Shown here: positions 34,102 to 44,344 of the stretch, in pieces | Numbering within the stretch: the first letter of the stretch is position 1 | How the letters are laid out: every line of letters begins with the position of its first letter | Source: Channallabes apus | Taxonomy: Eukaryota; Chordata; Actinopteri; Siluriformes; Clariidae | Direction: 5' to 3' | DNA: 64,000 nt | Assembly: GCA_030522415.1 (NCBI GenBank) | Contig: CM060121.1 | Span: 4,020,476-4,084,475, forward strand | Translations under genes and position numbers: made by a program | Notes under the pieces: generated by a model | Seen by the model: only the letters and a program-made list of their open reading frames with translations | Database searches by the model: none | What the model was told of the DNA's origin: nothing

Positions 34102-34699
34102 CAGATACACACCCAGGTATCGGATCAGTACTCGGTATCGGCCGATATCCTGAGCCCAAGTATCGGAATCGGTATCGGGAGGGGAAAAATGGTATCGGAA
34201 CATCTCTAGTAATTGTGATGGTAAAAATATGGTAAAACCAAGATTCTGTCTTTGTAAAAATGCGCTCTGTTCCTTAGCATTGCCTGATAATAACGTCAGC
34301 CGTATTTGTTACACAACAGCTTGTAAACTCAACTTTGAATGTCAGGAAAACACTATAGTAATACAGCAATAGTCATCAGAGTAATACGGCTGCAGCTAAC
34401 GTTAGCTTTTAGCATCTACTGTACAGTTGTTGTAAGTAGTTGTGTGGTAGATAAGGTTTGAGAAATGAGGAAGAAGGCTGAAAGAACGTAATCTGACTTG
34501 CCGTCAGGAACTGAAATCGGTGTTGAAATGGTGAAAATGGTGACTTTAGACAGTCCAAAGTTTTTTTTTAATTTATTTATTATTACATACAGTAGTATAC
34601 ATACTTTCCTATTACATAATCCTGCAAATTAAGTATTATTCTGTAACATCTAAAACACAAAAAAATTCGTTCTCATACTGTGGTCTGGTTTTGGAAGCT

Positions 34700-34990
34700 G
34701 AACAACACCAGCAAAGACCAGATGCTAATAAAACCATTTCCTAGAATCCGTCCAGAAGCGAGTGTGCTTTCTTTTGGTATTAATGCAAAATTCATCAGGC
34801 TGCTTTAGGTGAAGCACCTACAGAGCCCAATGTGGTCTTGCTTTATCAGTCTGTGCACGTCCGAGCATGAAGCTATCTCCTCTTTCTGCACCTCTCCGCC
34901 ACCTTGAACCCATCATCATATCTCTCTACCGCTTCATATAGCACTCGACTTCACGCTTATGTCCGGCATTCTGATTTATTAATGCTTCTC
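34700..34990. other. Candidate conserved noncoding island
   Basis: Repeat-free complex DNA with no domain-bearing frame, between transposons. Texture only. Confidence 0.3.
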
Positions 34991-35136
34991 AACCTTGGAT
35001 TTTTTTTTTCTCGAGACATAGGCCCAGTCTGGAGGCCACCAGGTGAATAAGAAAAGAAAATGAGCAAACGATGAGGAGACGACGGGCTCGTTCAAGTCCA
35101 TCCACGTCCCGGGTTCTTTTTTTTTTTTTTTTTAAA

Positions 35137-35275
35137 GTGATAATTTCTTGCCATGCGCTGTCCAGGGTGTACCCTGCCTCGTGCCCAGAGTCTCCTGGGA
35201 TAGGCTCCAGGTCCCCGCGACCCTAAAATACAGGATAAAGCGATATAGAAGATGAATGAATGAATGAATGCCATT
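35137..35275 (+). mobile_element. Main-family SINE, 3' fragment
   Basis: Covers only the 3' half ('gtccagggtgtaccctgcct', 'cctgggataggctccaggtc') and the GATGAATGAATGAATG tail. It is preceded by a T-run at 35116-35133 and is truncated at 5', as is common for LINE-mobilised copies. Confidence 0.8.
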
Positions 35276-35952
35276 AAACTTAATAAAAGGAATGCGAATC
35301 TAGAGCAGGATAGATTCTGAAGATTGTCCACACACTCGTTTAGCATTCCTGACATTAAAACCAAAATATAGAGCGAGCAGACAGGGACACATTGAGGTTT
35401 GACGCCATCAGGACTCCGGGCCAGAGTTTGAAAAGTTCATTGTACTGTCGGGTTTTAGATGATAATATCATTCCAGTCTGTTTTTGGAAATAATTCCCAG
35501 CAAGAATATTTGCTTGCCAATCATTGTGGTGATTTTAATTTGGTGACCGTTATAGACGTTGGGACAAGGCTGATTTTAAAACTTAGAATGACTTTGATGA
35601 AATGACGTCAGAACAATGCTGACCTCATGACGAAGGGATAACGTTGAACGGATTCTCCCTAACACATCGTTACAGAATGACTCCAAATCCATTCTGGGAC
35701 TCAAACTCCAGTTGCTGCATGCTTAACAACGGACCACTAGGGAACGGCTAATTGCCAAACTATTACATTGGAAAGCAGCCAAAAGCGGACATGATGCAGT
35801 TTGGACACCAGGTTACAGTAGAATCATTCGGGAGCTAAGACGCACCTCATGGTAATACTTCTGAAATGATATGAAACGGAGAGATAATATTGCAACAGTA
35901 AGAGATGCGTGACATGAGGTTCACATGCTGTGCGTGGGAAGCTGTTGTATCT

Positions 35953-36050
35953 AAACCCTGTTAGAAACTTAAGGGACCGTGGATGCGGTCGGATGTCATG
36001 CGAATACACGGTAGCTTGCAGCTTAAATGCGTCAAATAAATATAACTATG
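35953..36050 (+). repeat. Direct repeat, left copy
   Basis: 'aaccctgttagaaac' followed by GTGGATGCGGTCGGATGTCATG recurs diverged at 36360-36430, about 400 bp away in the same orientation. Together with the next feature this suggests a single old element with repeated ends. Confidence 0.5.
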
Positions 36051-36227
36051 AATATAAATATACTTTGTTGTTTTGGGGTTGAAGTGAAACGTAGCGTTTG
36101 GGCCGTTTGTTCAACTGTATTTTAGTCATTTATTTCATTTTACCAACGTCATTCTAACTTTCAAAGACAACATTGCCCAGAGACTGCCAACAGAATTATG
36201 ACTGGTGCAGCCTTTTTCTGTGGACTC

Positions 36228-36362
36228 ATCGTTGTAAATCAGTAGAGGTCAGGGCAAGACGTGACCTTTTCCGCTCTGGTGGAGACAAACATTTACCCAA
36301 GTGTCCAAACCCGGCTCCCACCTGCCCGTCACACCTCGGCTCGGCACAGCGCATTTCCCAAC
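36228..36362 (+). repeat. Dispersed repeat shared with 39313-39500
   Basis: The run starting 'gttgtaaatcagtagaggtc' through 'cacctcggctcggcacagc' is nearly the same as at 39313-39440. The CGGCTCGGCACGGCTCGG-type words recall the sub-terminal part of a fish hAT family. Confidence 0.65.
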
Positions 36363-36639
36363 CCTGTTAGAAACGTAGAAAAGCATGGATGTGGTCAGAC
36401 ATCATGTGAAAGGCAACTTATATGCAAACTCACAAGTTTACTTCCCATTTCCCGGAGTTATGGGACTCCTACAGTCATGGTTTCAGCTTATCCAATGAAA
36501 TAAAAGCTTGGAAGGACGGATCAGCGATGCAAGTCGACGTATACTGTATGGGTTCTACTGTTATTTTCTTTTTAAATGCTGTGCACAAGAGACTTAAAGC
36601 GAGACAGGTGACCTGCGAGTAAACAGTCTCACACTCGCC

Positions 36640-37210
36640 AAATCTGTAATTAAGACTAGCCCTCGTCGTCTTTTTGTTATGACTTCATTTATTTGACAAG
36701 GTCCCTCTGATGTGCTCCTGAGAACGGCTGAACGCTGAACGTTTTCTGCATCCTAATAAGCGGAGTGATTTTCTCTGAAAGTCAAAACATTTGTTGCCTT
36801 TTATGCCGTTACGTCTGCCTGAGTTTCATATTTATGCAGCGGCGTGTGTGTCAGAGAGAAAGCGCGAACTCATCCGCGAGTCCATTGTCAGTCAGGGAGC
36901 GTGTCGCTGCCGCGGTGTTTATTCGTGTTTGTGCAAAGCAGCTGTTCTCGCTAAGCTGGCTCGTGTGAGCGGAAAAACCAGCGAGCGGATCGAGCCTCGG
37001 CCGCCGGAGCACAAAACGTACAGCACGCAAACCGAAACCGTAATCCGATACTTCTCCAGCGATCATACTTGCAGCGATCCGCAAGGAAGCAGGGTTAAAA
37101 ACGTGCGGGAGGAACATGAGGAAGGTTTAAAAAGATCAGGCACCTTTGTGGGAATTAAACCGTTAAATCTGATTCTTGATTGTGGTTTGTTCCTGGACTC
37201 GTATTAGAGT
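36640..37210. other. Candidate conserved noncoding island
   Basis: Repeat-free, CpG-containing DNA with GATA, Sox-type and homeodomain-like words. Overlapping frames (36765-36968, 36791-37207, 36851-37117 minus) are open in several phases without any domain. A coding exon is not excluded, but nothing supports one. Confidence 0.3.
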
Positions 37211-37252
37211 GTAAAGAAAGAAGAGGTTTGTTGACGCTTTTATTTTTTCCTT

Positions 37253-37277
37253 TTTGGAAGGAGTCTCCAGTGTCAGT
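37253..37277. repeat. Dispersed-repeat fragment
   Basis: 'ttggaaggagtctccagtgt' repeats the fragment at 7987-8010. Confidence 0.6.
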
Positions 37278-37599
37278 CCTGAATGTTTGAGTTTTTTCGG
37301 GATGGAAAAGTCGTCTTTCGTTGTAGCAAGCTGTAATTTATGTTTAATTTACTTAAAGAGAAAGAAAAAAATAACAAGTGCATATTAAACCGACAGATGT
37401 TTATAGCATCTCTAATGAAAGCCGTCAAAACAGCGCCCCCTAAGGCTCGCCATCAGGAATGATCTCGAACAGAAATGAAGCCTTAAAATTCTTTTACGTG
37501 ATGTTTTTCTCACGTCAGTTGAAATAAGATTTAAAGGAAACAGGATCGCACTTTTTTCACCAAAAACAAAAACATTCACCTTTATTTCACCTTAGGAAA

Positions 37600-38427
37600 T
37601 AAATGGATTCCCTTATGGATCATTAATACAAGTAAATTCAATTGAAACCTGCGCGACGCACTGGGCAGCGCTGCGCGACTCTGACAGAAATAAACCGCGC
37701 CGACCATCAAAGTACATTTTACCCCACTGGGATGCGCACGTACAAACCAGGCATGACAAGGCGGAAACAATATTAAACAGTCCTGACATTTTAAATAAAT
37801 TGTTTTTAAATAAAACACAGTGGGTCGCACAGGTTTGTGATTCGAGCGGTGCTGCGCGATCCACCGGGCTGCGCAAATAAACCAGATCATCACTGCGCTA
37901 TCCAGATAGTCGAGCTGCGCTGTATTTGCGCAGATATTTGGTTCAATCGGGTGCCGCGGTTTCGTCCCACTTTTGATGTGTTTGGCTTCACATACACTTC
38001 GACAATGGAAGAAGACGGTGCAGCAGCAGTGAGTTTGCTTACATGTGACGAAACCAACAATGAGGAGATTGTAAAGAAAAAAGCTGCATCGTCTGTGGTG
38101 TGGAATTGGTTTGGGTAATGAGACGAATGAGACGAACGTGATTTGGAAGGTTCGCAAGTGCACTGTTTTAACAAGTGGTGGAAACACGTCAAACCTTTTC
38201 TATCATCTGAAATACAAAACGAATATGGCCAAAGTCAAAAAAATGCGGCAAACCTCAGCAATTCACAGTTTATATAAAATTACATTATGTAAAACAGTTT
38301 CTTTGTGATTGAATTTTTATTTATGTATTTTCAGATACAAATTGCTATATTGTGATATATATCGTTATCGAGGTAGAAAATTGCTTCTCCTGTGTTAGAA
38401 GATTTTGGTTATATCGCCCACCCCTAA
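37600..38427 (+). mobile_element. hAT element relic with leader and broken transposase start
   Basis: The right end ...ATATCGCCCACCCCTA is the inverse of a TAGGGGTGGGCGATAT hAT terminal repeat. The left part is a GC-rich leader full of TGCGC words before the transposase start at 38005. The left terminal repeat was not found, so the 5' edge is approximate. Confidence 0.7.
38005..38300 (+). pseudogene. hAT transposase N-terminus with decayed BED zinc finger
   Basis: From an ATG at 38005 the frame gives MEEDGAAAVSLLTCDE and then SSVVWNWFG, the aromatic start of a BED-type zinc finger (normally a two-cysteine pair followed by a His pair, which binds transposon ends). After a frameshift near 38118 the finger continues as VIWKVRKCTVLTSGGNTSNL, then YHLKYKT. 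The family pattern has two cysteines at VxCKxC; here W and R stand in their places, so the metal site is broken. The rest of a typical 600-residue hAT transposase is missing: the next sequence is the element's right end. It makes no functional protein. Confidence 0.8.
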
Positions 38428-38765
38428 TGAAGCCTATCTTGAGCTTGGATTCATGGTGGTGATGGTGGGGGCAGAGGAGAGACCCGTGTGTGTTTTGTGT
38501 CTTAAACCGCTGGCAGCAGACCGCATGAGACCCAACAAATTAGAGACAACACAGTCCAGTCATATTAATAAGCGACTTCTTTCAAAGAAAGCTGACAGAA
38601 TACAGACAGCAGGAGAATCGCATGGTAACATCTGAATCAGTGGACAGCAAAGCACAAACGGCTTCATTCAAAGTTTCATACAGAATTGGCCAGTGCAAAA
38701 AAACTACAAACGATTACTGAGCAGCTAATAAACATGGGGTCAATTATGCAAAGATAAGTGACAAC
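38405..38765 (+). pseudogene. Buster-type hAT (SCAND3/ZBED-like) transposase fragment
   Basis: The open frame 38405-38635 gives EAYLELGF, then ERPVCVLCLKPLAADRMRPN with the KL that follows. This is the N-terminal zinc-binding region of hAT Buster-like proteins related to SCAND3 and ZBED5: a CxxC pair followed by RPNKL and, normally, RHLETxH. Here the histidine stretch is shortened to KLETTQSSHINK. Further on, in another frame, DSKAQTASFKVSYRI and QCKKT match the next conserved part of that family, with stops between. A normal protein has over 500 residues. The fragment abuts the right end of the preceding hAT element. Confidence 0.8.
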
Positions 38766-38964
38766 GTAAGCCTTTTATAACAATTGCACGTGTATTTTAT
38801 CTGTTTTTAACTTGGTGTTGTTTGATCTTATTGGTTTAGAAATTGATATTTCAATAAACAGTAAACTTGGCCGATTTCGTTATTATTTTGTTGACAAGTG
38901 GGGCTTGAAAATCCGCTCACCCCCTTAAGTGGGGAATGACAGAGAATGTTTGAGAACCACTGGC
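38765..38964 (+). mobile_element. Right end of Buster-like hAT element
   Basis: AT-rich tail ending TTTGAGAACCACTG, the inverse of a CAGTGGTTCTCAAA hAT terminal repeat. It belongs with the transposase relic at 38405. The matching left end is missing, probably lost to the neighbouring insertion. Confidence 0.65.
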
Positions 38965-38969
38965 GTAGA

Positions 38970-39310
38970 GTGATAAATATGCTTCCGTATGGCAAGAAAG
39001 GAACAAAAAAACTTTGGTTTCTTTTTAGTACACGTTTAAAATAGGTTTCTTAAACCTGATCAGCACATATGGCTTAATCACGTGACCTGGACTACACGCT
39101 CAGCATATTTACTAGCAAGCGAGAGCTACAGCGAGTCTCCGGTGAGATTTACTGCCAGCGGGAGCTATAAATCTTCCTCCAGGTTGAACCGTTCAGCATT
39201 ACACACATACAGTACAAAAAACACACACACACACACACACATTTGTACAATGGTACAGCCTGTTTCCCATGTTTTTTTTTCCATAATTGCACACGATCGG
39301 AAGCAAACTC
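38970..39310. other. Gene-free stretch with short (CA)n
   Basis: CA run at 39220-39241. No exon recognised. Confidence 0.4.
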
Positions 39311-39312
39311 AT

Positions 39313-39500
39313 GGTTGTAAATCAGTAGAGGTCAGGGCAGGACGTGACCTTTAACGCTCTGGCGGAGACAAACATTTACACAGGTTTCCAAACCCCGCTC
39401 GTACCTGCCCGTCACGCCTCGGCTTGGCTTGGCACAGCTCGGCACGGCTCGGCTCAGCTCAGCTCGGGCGCCTTTCCAGGACTGACCCCTTCCCAAGGGC
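39313..39500 (+). repeat. Dispersed repeat, second copy, with 5-bp CGGCT-type runs
   Basis: Near-identical to 36228-36362 at its left. The right part (39418-39468) expands into CGGCTTGG/CAGCTCGG words in tandem. Confidence 0.65.
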
Positions 39501-39852
39501 GCTGGGAAAATGTTCACAGATCCCGAGCTTGACTTGATTATCGTGTGAGATTTTTGTGTTCGTTTGTTTCCCAGGAAGCTTTCTGGGGTTCCAGTGGTTT
39601 TGTGGTGAGGCAGCGAGAAAAAAAAAAAAATCCCTGAATTTTTATCTCTTTTTATATGACTTTTTTTTTCCACGGCCGTTTCCTCCCGATTGACTAAAAG
39701 TTTCTCAGTAGTTTTTGATGTTCTTTCCCACTGAAACGGAGAAATGATCATCCAGCATCCATTTGTAAAGGAAGAAACCCCACGGCTTGCCACATTAGAC
39801 CTACCACGGCTTCACAGTTTTTCTCAATTTGCTTATTCAGTGCGGCCCAATG

Positions 39853-39896
<44 letters not shown>

Positions 39897-40290
39897 TGAC
39901 CTTTATATTAATCTCTCAGAGCGATAAACCAGTACTGCCGAGTGGCTGCTCATTTTGTACTTCGGGCTCGTTCGCTCTGCGAAGCGCGACACACAATTCT
40001 CAATATGTCCTGACACGAGAATCATTGTAAGAACATTTCTGCCATTTGGCTAATACATGAAATCGTAAAAGTCGATGAGCATCCGAGGCGCCGCAGTCGT
40101 TTTTACTCAGTTGCACAAAATAAAAGGTCACAAACAAGTTCAGTTTTGTCGAACAAGGAAGATGAAGGAAAGCGACATAAGGTACCGTGTGAAATTCCGA
40201 GCCAGCTCTCACAGTATTTCTTCATATTAAAGTCAATTAAATGATCATTTCAATTCAACTAATGATAAAAATGGGAAGGTTATATAATAT
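39500..40290. other. Gene-free stretch with (CA)n microsatellite
   Basis: (CA)n of about eighteen units at 39855-39890; A and T runs at 39620-39632 and 39661-39670. The 153-codon minus-strand frame (39332-39793) spans repeat and homopolymer sequence and has no domain. Confidence 0.45.
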
Positions 40291-40447
40291 TAATACCATG
40301 GTAATGTTATTTTACTGCGACAGGCTGCAAAGTGCCTAAAGATACCATTTTAAAATGTGGTGATTCATGTACAGTAAGAACCTCGGCAGCGACCTCATTT
40401 CCCCTCTCGTCCGTTCCGAACACTCAGCCTTCAGCATCACCAGTAAT

Positions 40448-41105
40448 TAGGGTTGGGTACCGAAAACCGGTGCCAATACGGCACGGGTACCTATAGAACC
40501 GGTATGTACCGGACCGAAACAGAACGCGAATTTCGGTGCCTCATTTCGGTGCCACTTAAATGCCTGAACTGTCGATTGAAATATTTGTTCTCTAGATTCA
40601 TATATTTTTTGTAGATTAATCGTTTATTAGATTAAATGAAAAAATTAAAAGCACAAATCATCCGGAAATGAGAGACCATCCGACATGCGCGTGAACGCAG
40701 TAACTAACGTTACACTCGCTCTGACGGCAGCAGGCGGTCTACCGATAGCTTAGCATGCTAAAGTAAACACCTCTCGTTAAAATGCCTAAAACTAAACAGT
40801 CGAAAGTGTGGCTGTATTTCACAAGAAAGGATTCCGGCACCGCGACGTGCAGCGGATGTTTCACAGCAGAACACAAACACAAACACACAAGAAAAAATTT
40901 TATGGGGTTGGGTATCGTTTTTTTTTTTTTTTCGATACCGGTGCCAAATCGATACAATGTTCAATAAAAATTCATTCTTGAGTCATCCACTATAATTTTG
41001 TGGCTTAAAAGTATCGGTTCAGGCACCGTTTTGGCACCGGTTCCGTTTTCAAAGTATCGATTTGGCACCGGTATCGGAAAAAAAAAAAAACGATACCCAA
41101 CCCTA
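40448..41105 (+). mobile_element. Nested 658-bp hAT element
   Basis: The left end TAGGGTTGGGTACCG and the inverted right end TAGGGTTGGGTATCG match at 14 of 15. Flanking 8-mers ACCAGTAA and ACCGGTAA (reading to one base inside) match at 7 of 8, consistent with hAT. The related copy of the outer element at 52.9 kb lacks this insertion and serves as an empty site. Many ACCGGT/ACCGGTGCC words fill the sub-terminal arms. Confidence 0.88.
40782..40890 (+). pseudogene. hAT transposase N-terminal BED-finger remnant
   Basis: The frame from the ATG at 40782 starts MPKTKQSKVWLYFTRKD and continues to TATCSGC. KVWLYFTRKD followed by CxxC is the first half of the BED zinc finger of a fish hAT transposase. 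The second half, with the GGNTSN-type loop and the histidines, is replaced by a lysine/histidine-rich run where the internal deletion joins. The element keeps its promoter-proximal start but no catalytic domain. Confidence 0.8.
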
Positions 41106-41334
41106 CCGGTAAACTAATCAAACTAGTCATCATCTGCACCTGTTTCTCGTTGGTTCATGCCGTACCGAAAATGGGAGCCGGGAAATGTCCTTCAGGAAAC
41201 CTGGAGAACTTTCAGTATTCCCGAACACTGCATTAAAAACACAAGAAAGTCTGGCTCTTTGGAAGGAAAATATGAAGAAACAGGGGATGGGGGGGTCAAG
41301 ACTTTTGCACAGTACTGCACTTTGAATGATATGA

Positions 41335-41450
41335 TATGTTAACTTTTTCCAGAATGTCTAAAGATCCAGGTCGACTTATGTTAGTTATGTTAGTAGTCTT
41401 TAGATGACGGGGTTAATAATTGTGTGATGGCAAGTCAGGAAAAGGAAAAG
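41335..41450. other. Short unassigned stretch
   Basis: Nothing recognised. Confidence 0.3.
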
Positions 41451-41454
41451 CTGG

Positions 41455-42020
41455 AATAACATGAAATCCTCCTTAAATAATCCGATATTTATTCACTTTC
41501 CTCCTTAACAATGTAATAACTGCAATTAGTCCCCATTTATCATTTGATGCTCACAGCCATGGTTTTGTCTTCTCCTGTCCCGCTGATAACCCTGATTAAA
41601 AAGCTCTGCTCCGTCCGAAGGTAAGACGAAACTCCATCCTTCCCGCTGAGAACGCAGGACCGGTCGTGCCTTTTCTTCTCTAATAGATATCTCGAGTCAT
41701 TTTGTAACTGGATCTATTTGGAACTTATTAGACTCTCTCTAATTTGGATTTTTAATTAGCCGGATCGGATTCTGTTAAATGGAGAAAGCTAGTAAGAAGA
41801 CGTTAGCGTTCTCGGCTCAAATTGCGAATTAAATGTAGCACAATTAGCTCTTTCTGTTGATAAGAACCTTTGTTTTTCTTAAAAGCCTTTCAAACGAGGG
41901 ATCTTTAATTCTTACAGAGAACTCGGTAAGAAGATCCGGGTAGAAAGGTTAACCAACAAATGGTGGAGAACGATTACTTAATGATTAATTTTGGAATAAA
42001 GAAGCAAGTGGTCAAAGAAC
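41455..42020. other. Candidate conserved noncoding island
   Basis: Long repeat-free stretch with dense homeodomain-like ATTA/TAAT cores (TTTTTAATTAGCC at about 41748, CACAATTAGCTC at about 41840) and GATAA words. No domain-bearing frame. Confidence 0.4.
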
Positions 42021-42660
42021 CACAGACCGAAATGTTCTTCTGAGCAGCCCTAGGATCTCCAAGCTGTAAAACCCACTCTCCATAATGGGTTCCTCAACGG
42101 TTCTTCAATGTGGATGGATGATCAGATGGAACTTTATTTTTGTGGTATTAATATTTCCATAGAGCAATGTCGTGTGTTTATGTGGTGATGGTGGGAGGGG
42201 TGTCTCATTTGTTGGTATACTCTTATCAATCTAAAAAGAAACCTTGGTTCCTCTAAGGTTCTCATCTCTGAAGGAGCTTTCATTCCAAATGGCCCGGCCC
42301 GAGAACCATGCTAGATGGAAAGTATTTGATAATATTAGTGGTAGAAACTTTTTATTTCTCATGATTAATAGTCTTCTTGACTTTTTTTCATTTATCTCTG
42401 CTGCAGTCTGCAGGCGGGAGGTCATGTGTGGTTCAGCTTCTCTTATCTACAGTAGCTTCCTGAAATAATAACGATGAAAAGTTGTTTGTTTTTCGGTACC
42501 AGTCAGCTGGTTTTGATTGACTTCAAAACACGGAAGCAAATTTCCCAGAGTAATTTGTACACTTTGTATCTCTTTACGGCGATTTGAAATCTTGCTGTCC
42601 ATAATGACACGGTTTCCAATTTCTGGCGTCCTAATTGGAGACTTGAACAAATCCCAGTGT
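42020..42660. other. Gene-free stretch, possible noncoding elements
   Basis: Complex AT-leaning DNA. Short frames on both strands (42231-42468) without domains. TACAGTA at 42448. Confidence 0.3.
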
Positions 42661-43365
42661 GGTTTTTTTTTTTCTTTCTTTTTTTTCCTCAGTTTCTTCG
42701 AACTAGAGACAATTTCTGGAGAAACTAGTGGTTTGTAGAGGTGTACTGTACAGATGCGTCGTTTTTTCCTGGTCGAAATGGTGAAAAGGTCTTAGGGTTC
42801 CTGAGATGGTGTGTATGTGTGTGAAGGGAGCGGGCGTGGTTTGGCCTGGTTGTCTTAGCAACACCTGTGGCTACATGTCTTACTCACCTACTGATAATGT
42901 AACCCGACACCAGAATGCAGGTGAAAATCCGTTTTTTCGTCAGGTCCCAAACAACCCTTGGTAGCTTCCAAACGGTTCGACCGATCTTCTCTGTTTAAAG
43001 CTTAAACAAGGCCGCAGACCCGGCTTCCTGCGGTGATGTACATTTTGTGGGTGTGTGTGTGTACAAAATTGAGCCGGCACCCGAGAGAGAGAGATTCGTA
43101 GGGTGTTTTTTTTTTTTTTTTTTGCTGAATCAGGAAAGTTCCCCCTCTACAAACCCTGTTATAGTCTATGGAGTGATTTCTGCAGTAGATTCAAGGCCAT
43201 TTTTTTTAAAGGGGTTAATTACTTTTGATCGACATGGGTGTATCGATCGTGCCAAATTGAGGGCGCTCCCCTGAGGGCATCCCTGCTGAACAGATTGCCA
43301 TTAACATACTGTTTAACAAGGTGGTTAAGGACACAAATACTGTATGAACGTAATCCTTTAACGTT
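42661..43365. other. Gene-free stretch with T-runs
   Basis: T-rich patches at 42663-42688 and 43106-43123, GT run at 43050-43062, GA patch at 43083-43093. TACTGTA at 42744 and 43338. Confidence 0.4.
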
Positions 43366-43367
43366 CT

Positions 43368-43401
43368 ACACTACAACAACAACAACAACAACAACAACAA
43401 C
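43368..43401. repeat. (CAA)n microsatellite
   Basis: About eleven ACA/CAA units. Confidence 0.9.
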
Positions 43402-43439
43402 AGCGCTTCCCTGTGAGTAAGGGTTTAAAGCAACATGTT

Positions 43440-43795
43440 TTTTTTCCGTCTGCGGGTTGGGACGCAGCCCACACCGCCGCGGCTGTGTAGCCAGAGGTGT
43501 AAAACTGATAGTGTGGGTTAAAGAGAAGGTGAGAGACGGTAGCGAGTGGGTTTCGGTCTTTGTGCATCTGCATCTTGAAGCCAAGTCCGCGGTTTCAGGG
43601 CAGAGTGCGTGGTTTAGGACGCGGCCCTTTCGGGATCACTCGACGTCATCGAAAGAGCATTTAAGCACCAGTGGGCGTTTGTTTTTAAATGGTAATTCGG
43701 TTCCTGGCGTCATTAAGTCGAGCCATGTCGTATGGAGGGCTGAGGTGAGGGTGAAGCGGGTGGGTGGTGAGGGGGCTCCGAGCGTGCAGACGTAA
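43440..43795. other. GC-balanced gene-free block
   Basis: The 112-codon plus-strand frame 43457-43795 has no domain and no splice context I can support. Left as unassigned. Confidence 0.3.
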
Positions 43796-43935
43796 TTAAA
43801 AGTTCAATCACTCTTTCTCGCTGTAATTCTGCATGAGATTGGGCTTAGCCTTTTGACCTTTAATTAGACCAACAGCGCACCATTAAACTGGGGAAAGCTA
43901 CTGATTAACGAATCAGTCAAGATAACTGCTTATGG
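43796..43935. other. Candidate conserved noncoding element
   Basis: Compact repeat-free block with TTAATTAGACC and GATTAACGAATCAG words beside ATT-rich DNA. Texture of a vertebrate enhancer. Confidence 0.4.
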
Positions 43936-43936
43936 T

Positions 43937-43990
43937 TTTATTAGTATTATTATTGTTATTATTATTACTATTACTATTATTATTGTAATA
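43937..43990. repeat. Degenerate (TTA)n microsatellite
   Basis: ATT/TTA units with interruptions. Confidence 0.8.
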
Positions 43991-44344
43991 AAAGATGTGG
44001 CTTTTGTACTGAGCGAGGGAAAATTTCTACCTTCACTCAGAGCTCAGCCTTCACAAAGCGTTCAGTCATCACTCAAAGAAGCTGCAGCATATTCCGCTGT
44101 CATCCTTCATCGGTGCGAGTATTTACCATCTGCTTCATCAGCACGAATGTCGAAATATCGATACAGGCACTAAGCCTAATATTTTTCGTCTGGAGCTTGT
44201 CTCAGCGCTAAGCGTATTTAACCTGTTTAAAGATGGTGTTTGCTTATTAGTTATCGTCTTATCATGAGCGTAATCTCAACCTTCTTAATGTTGATACTGA
44301 ACACTGAGTGGTGCGGCTTCTCCGCCTGACTGTCTGCATAAAAC

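Larger units (their letters stand above)
33337..34208. mobile_element. 872-bp hAT-like element with exact 8-bp target duplication
   Basis: It starts TAGGGTTGTTCCGATTCC and ends GGAACATCTCTA, whose inverse TAGAGATGTTCC matches the left end. The flanks GTAATTGT at 33329-33336 and 34209-34216 are identical, as expected of hAT. Sub-terminal words ATCGG/CCGAT are spread over both arms. The interior has been invaded by a solo LTR (33484-33992) and holds a TA microsatellite. Without these, the element is a MITE of about 300 bp. Confidence 0.9.
40300..41325. mobile_element. Tc1-like element copy 1, split by a hAT insertion
   Basis: The outer sequence (about 40300-40447 and 41106-41325) aligns with the element at 52085-53215 on the opposite strand: 'gcagcgacctcatttcccct', then 'agcatcaccagtaa' | 'actaatca', then 'tgcacctgtttctc'. 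Its right end 'gggtcaagacttttgcacag' is the Tc1-type terminal phrase. It is interrupted at 40447/41105 by a different transposon. No coding capacity. Confidence 0.75.

Noticed and set aside
37582..38187. 201-codon minus-strand frame
   Set aside because: It is antisense to the leader and start of a hAT transposase relic and has no domain.
39332..39793. 153-codon minus-strand frame
   Set aside because: It joins a dispersed repeat to homopolymer-rich sequence and has no domain.
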